Of a stretch of DNA of 64,000 nucleotides, positions 63,823 to 64,000 are shown piece after piece. The first letter of the stretch is position 1; each line of letters starts with the position of its first letter. The stretch lies in contig NZ_CP132360.1 in assembly GCF_030758955.1 (NCBI RefSeq), forward strand, positions 1,407,778-1,471,777, in the 5' to 3' direction. A model generated the notes under the pieces. That model ran no database searches and was not told the DNA's origin. It saw only the letters and a program-made list of their open reading frames with translations. The translations under genes were made by a program, and so were the position numbers. The DNA is from Agrococcus beijingensis (lineage in GTDB: Bacteria; Actinomycetota; Actinomycetes; Actinomycetales; Microbacteriaceae).

Positions 63823-64000
63823 CGTGCGGTCCCCTCCGGTGCGGCGCCGCGGCCGGTGGATCCGTGCCCGCGCTCACCCCGATCCGATCCCGGCAGCCGC
63901 TCGACCGCGATGAAGCGCGCGCGCTCGACGCGCTGCACGATCAGCTGGGCGATGCGGTCGCCCACCTCGATGCGGTGCGGCTCGCCGCCGGTGTTGAGCA
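63819..64000 (-). CDS. dut: dUTP diphosphatase, 3' part
   Basis: About 60 C-terminal residues; the 5' part lies beyond the window. LNTGGEPHRIEVGDRIAQLIVQRVERARF and the C-terminal motif 5 RGERGHGSTG (usually RGxxGFGSTG) identify dUTPase. Stop overlaps DUF3710 (ATGA). Confidence 0.92.
   Translation of the reverse strand, partial: LNTGGEPHRIEVGDRIAQLIVQRVERARFIAVERLPGSDRGERGHGSTGRGAAPEGTAR

Overview
The window is 64 kb of a high-GC Gram-positive (actinobacterial) chromosome. Gene content and order point to the Micrococcales, most likely Microbacteriaceae; a genus such as Agrococcus is only a guess. The evidence is the order nusB-efp-aroQ/B/K/C/E-mltG-ruvX-alaS-rpsD-rarA, then ppi-DUF349-relA-secF-secD-yajC-ruvBAC-yebC-pdxT-pdxS-HIT-thrS, which parallels the Mycobacterium tuberculosis Rv2533c-Rv2614c region. 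Actinobacteria-restricted families (DUF3000, DUF3159, DUF3710) and frequent GTG starts with 1-4 bp gene overlaps agree with this.

Positions 1-31.6 kb are almost entirely core. A minus-strand run from rpsD to nusB carries translation factors, four of the enzymes that lead to chorismate, plus aroQ, and the MltG/RuvX pair. rarA (minus) and a plus-strand pair (peptidyl-prolyl isomerase, DUF349 protein) follow. A second minus-strand run from thrS to relA covers tRNA charging, vitamin B6 synthesis (pdxST), Holliday-junction processing (ruvABC), protein export (secDF-yajC) and the stringent response (relA). Two small lipoproteins close this part. Near 1.4-2.5 kb there is a disturbed patch: a secreted-protein gene that looks frameshifted, and an aroQ that reads into about 100 extra residues.

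Positions 31.6-41.2 kb are a 9,590-bp integrated element in the 3' end of a tRNA-Val(GAC) gene. A 24-bp direct repeat (31626-31649 and 41216-41239) marks its ends, and tandem copies of GGTATTGCACG sit just inside both. It carries a tyrosine integrase, a small DNA-binding protein, a 0.95-kb non-coding region with five TTGACA promoter/operator-like repeats and strong terminators, an excisionase-like HTH gene, and a chain of genes with 4-bp overlaps that includes a RepA-like AAA ATPase. A terminase-small-subunit-like gene follows, then a minus-strand module of unknown genes. The 3' end of the ATPase gene contains nine phased direct and inverted copies of GAGTGCGCG, a candidate replication origin. 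There are no capsid, tail, lysis or conjugation genes. Integrase, regulator, excisionase, replication ATPase and TerS together resemble a phage satellite (PICI/SaPI-like), and this is the most interesting part of the window.

Positions 41.2-49.3 kb hold four tRNA genes (Val-GAC, Cys, Gly on minus; Val-CAC on plus), a 16-cysteine copper-storage-like protein, an unusual SDR, amtB, nhaA, zapE, a thiosulfate/3-mercaptopyruvate sulfurtransferase with sufE, and a membrane-anchored alpha/beta hydrolase. Positions 49.3-64 kb hold DUF3000, RNase D, fadAB (fatty-acid beta-oxidation), a large methyltransferase, nnrD, a conserved unknown, dxs (MEP pathway), aconitase with a perfect 18-bp palindrome upstream, DUF3159, DUF3710 and the 3' part of dut.
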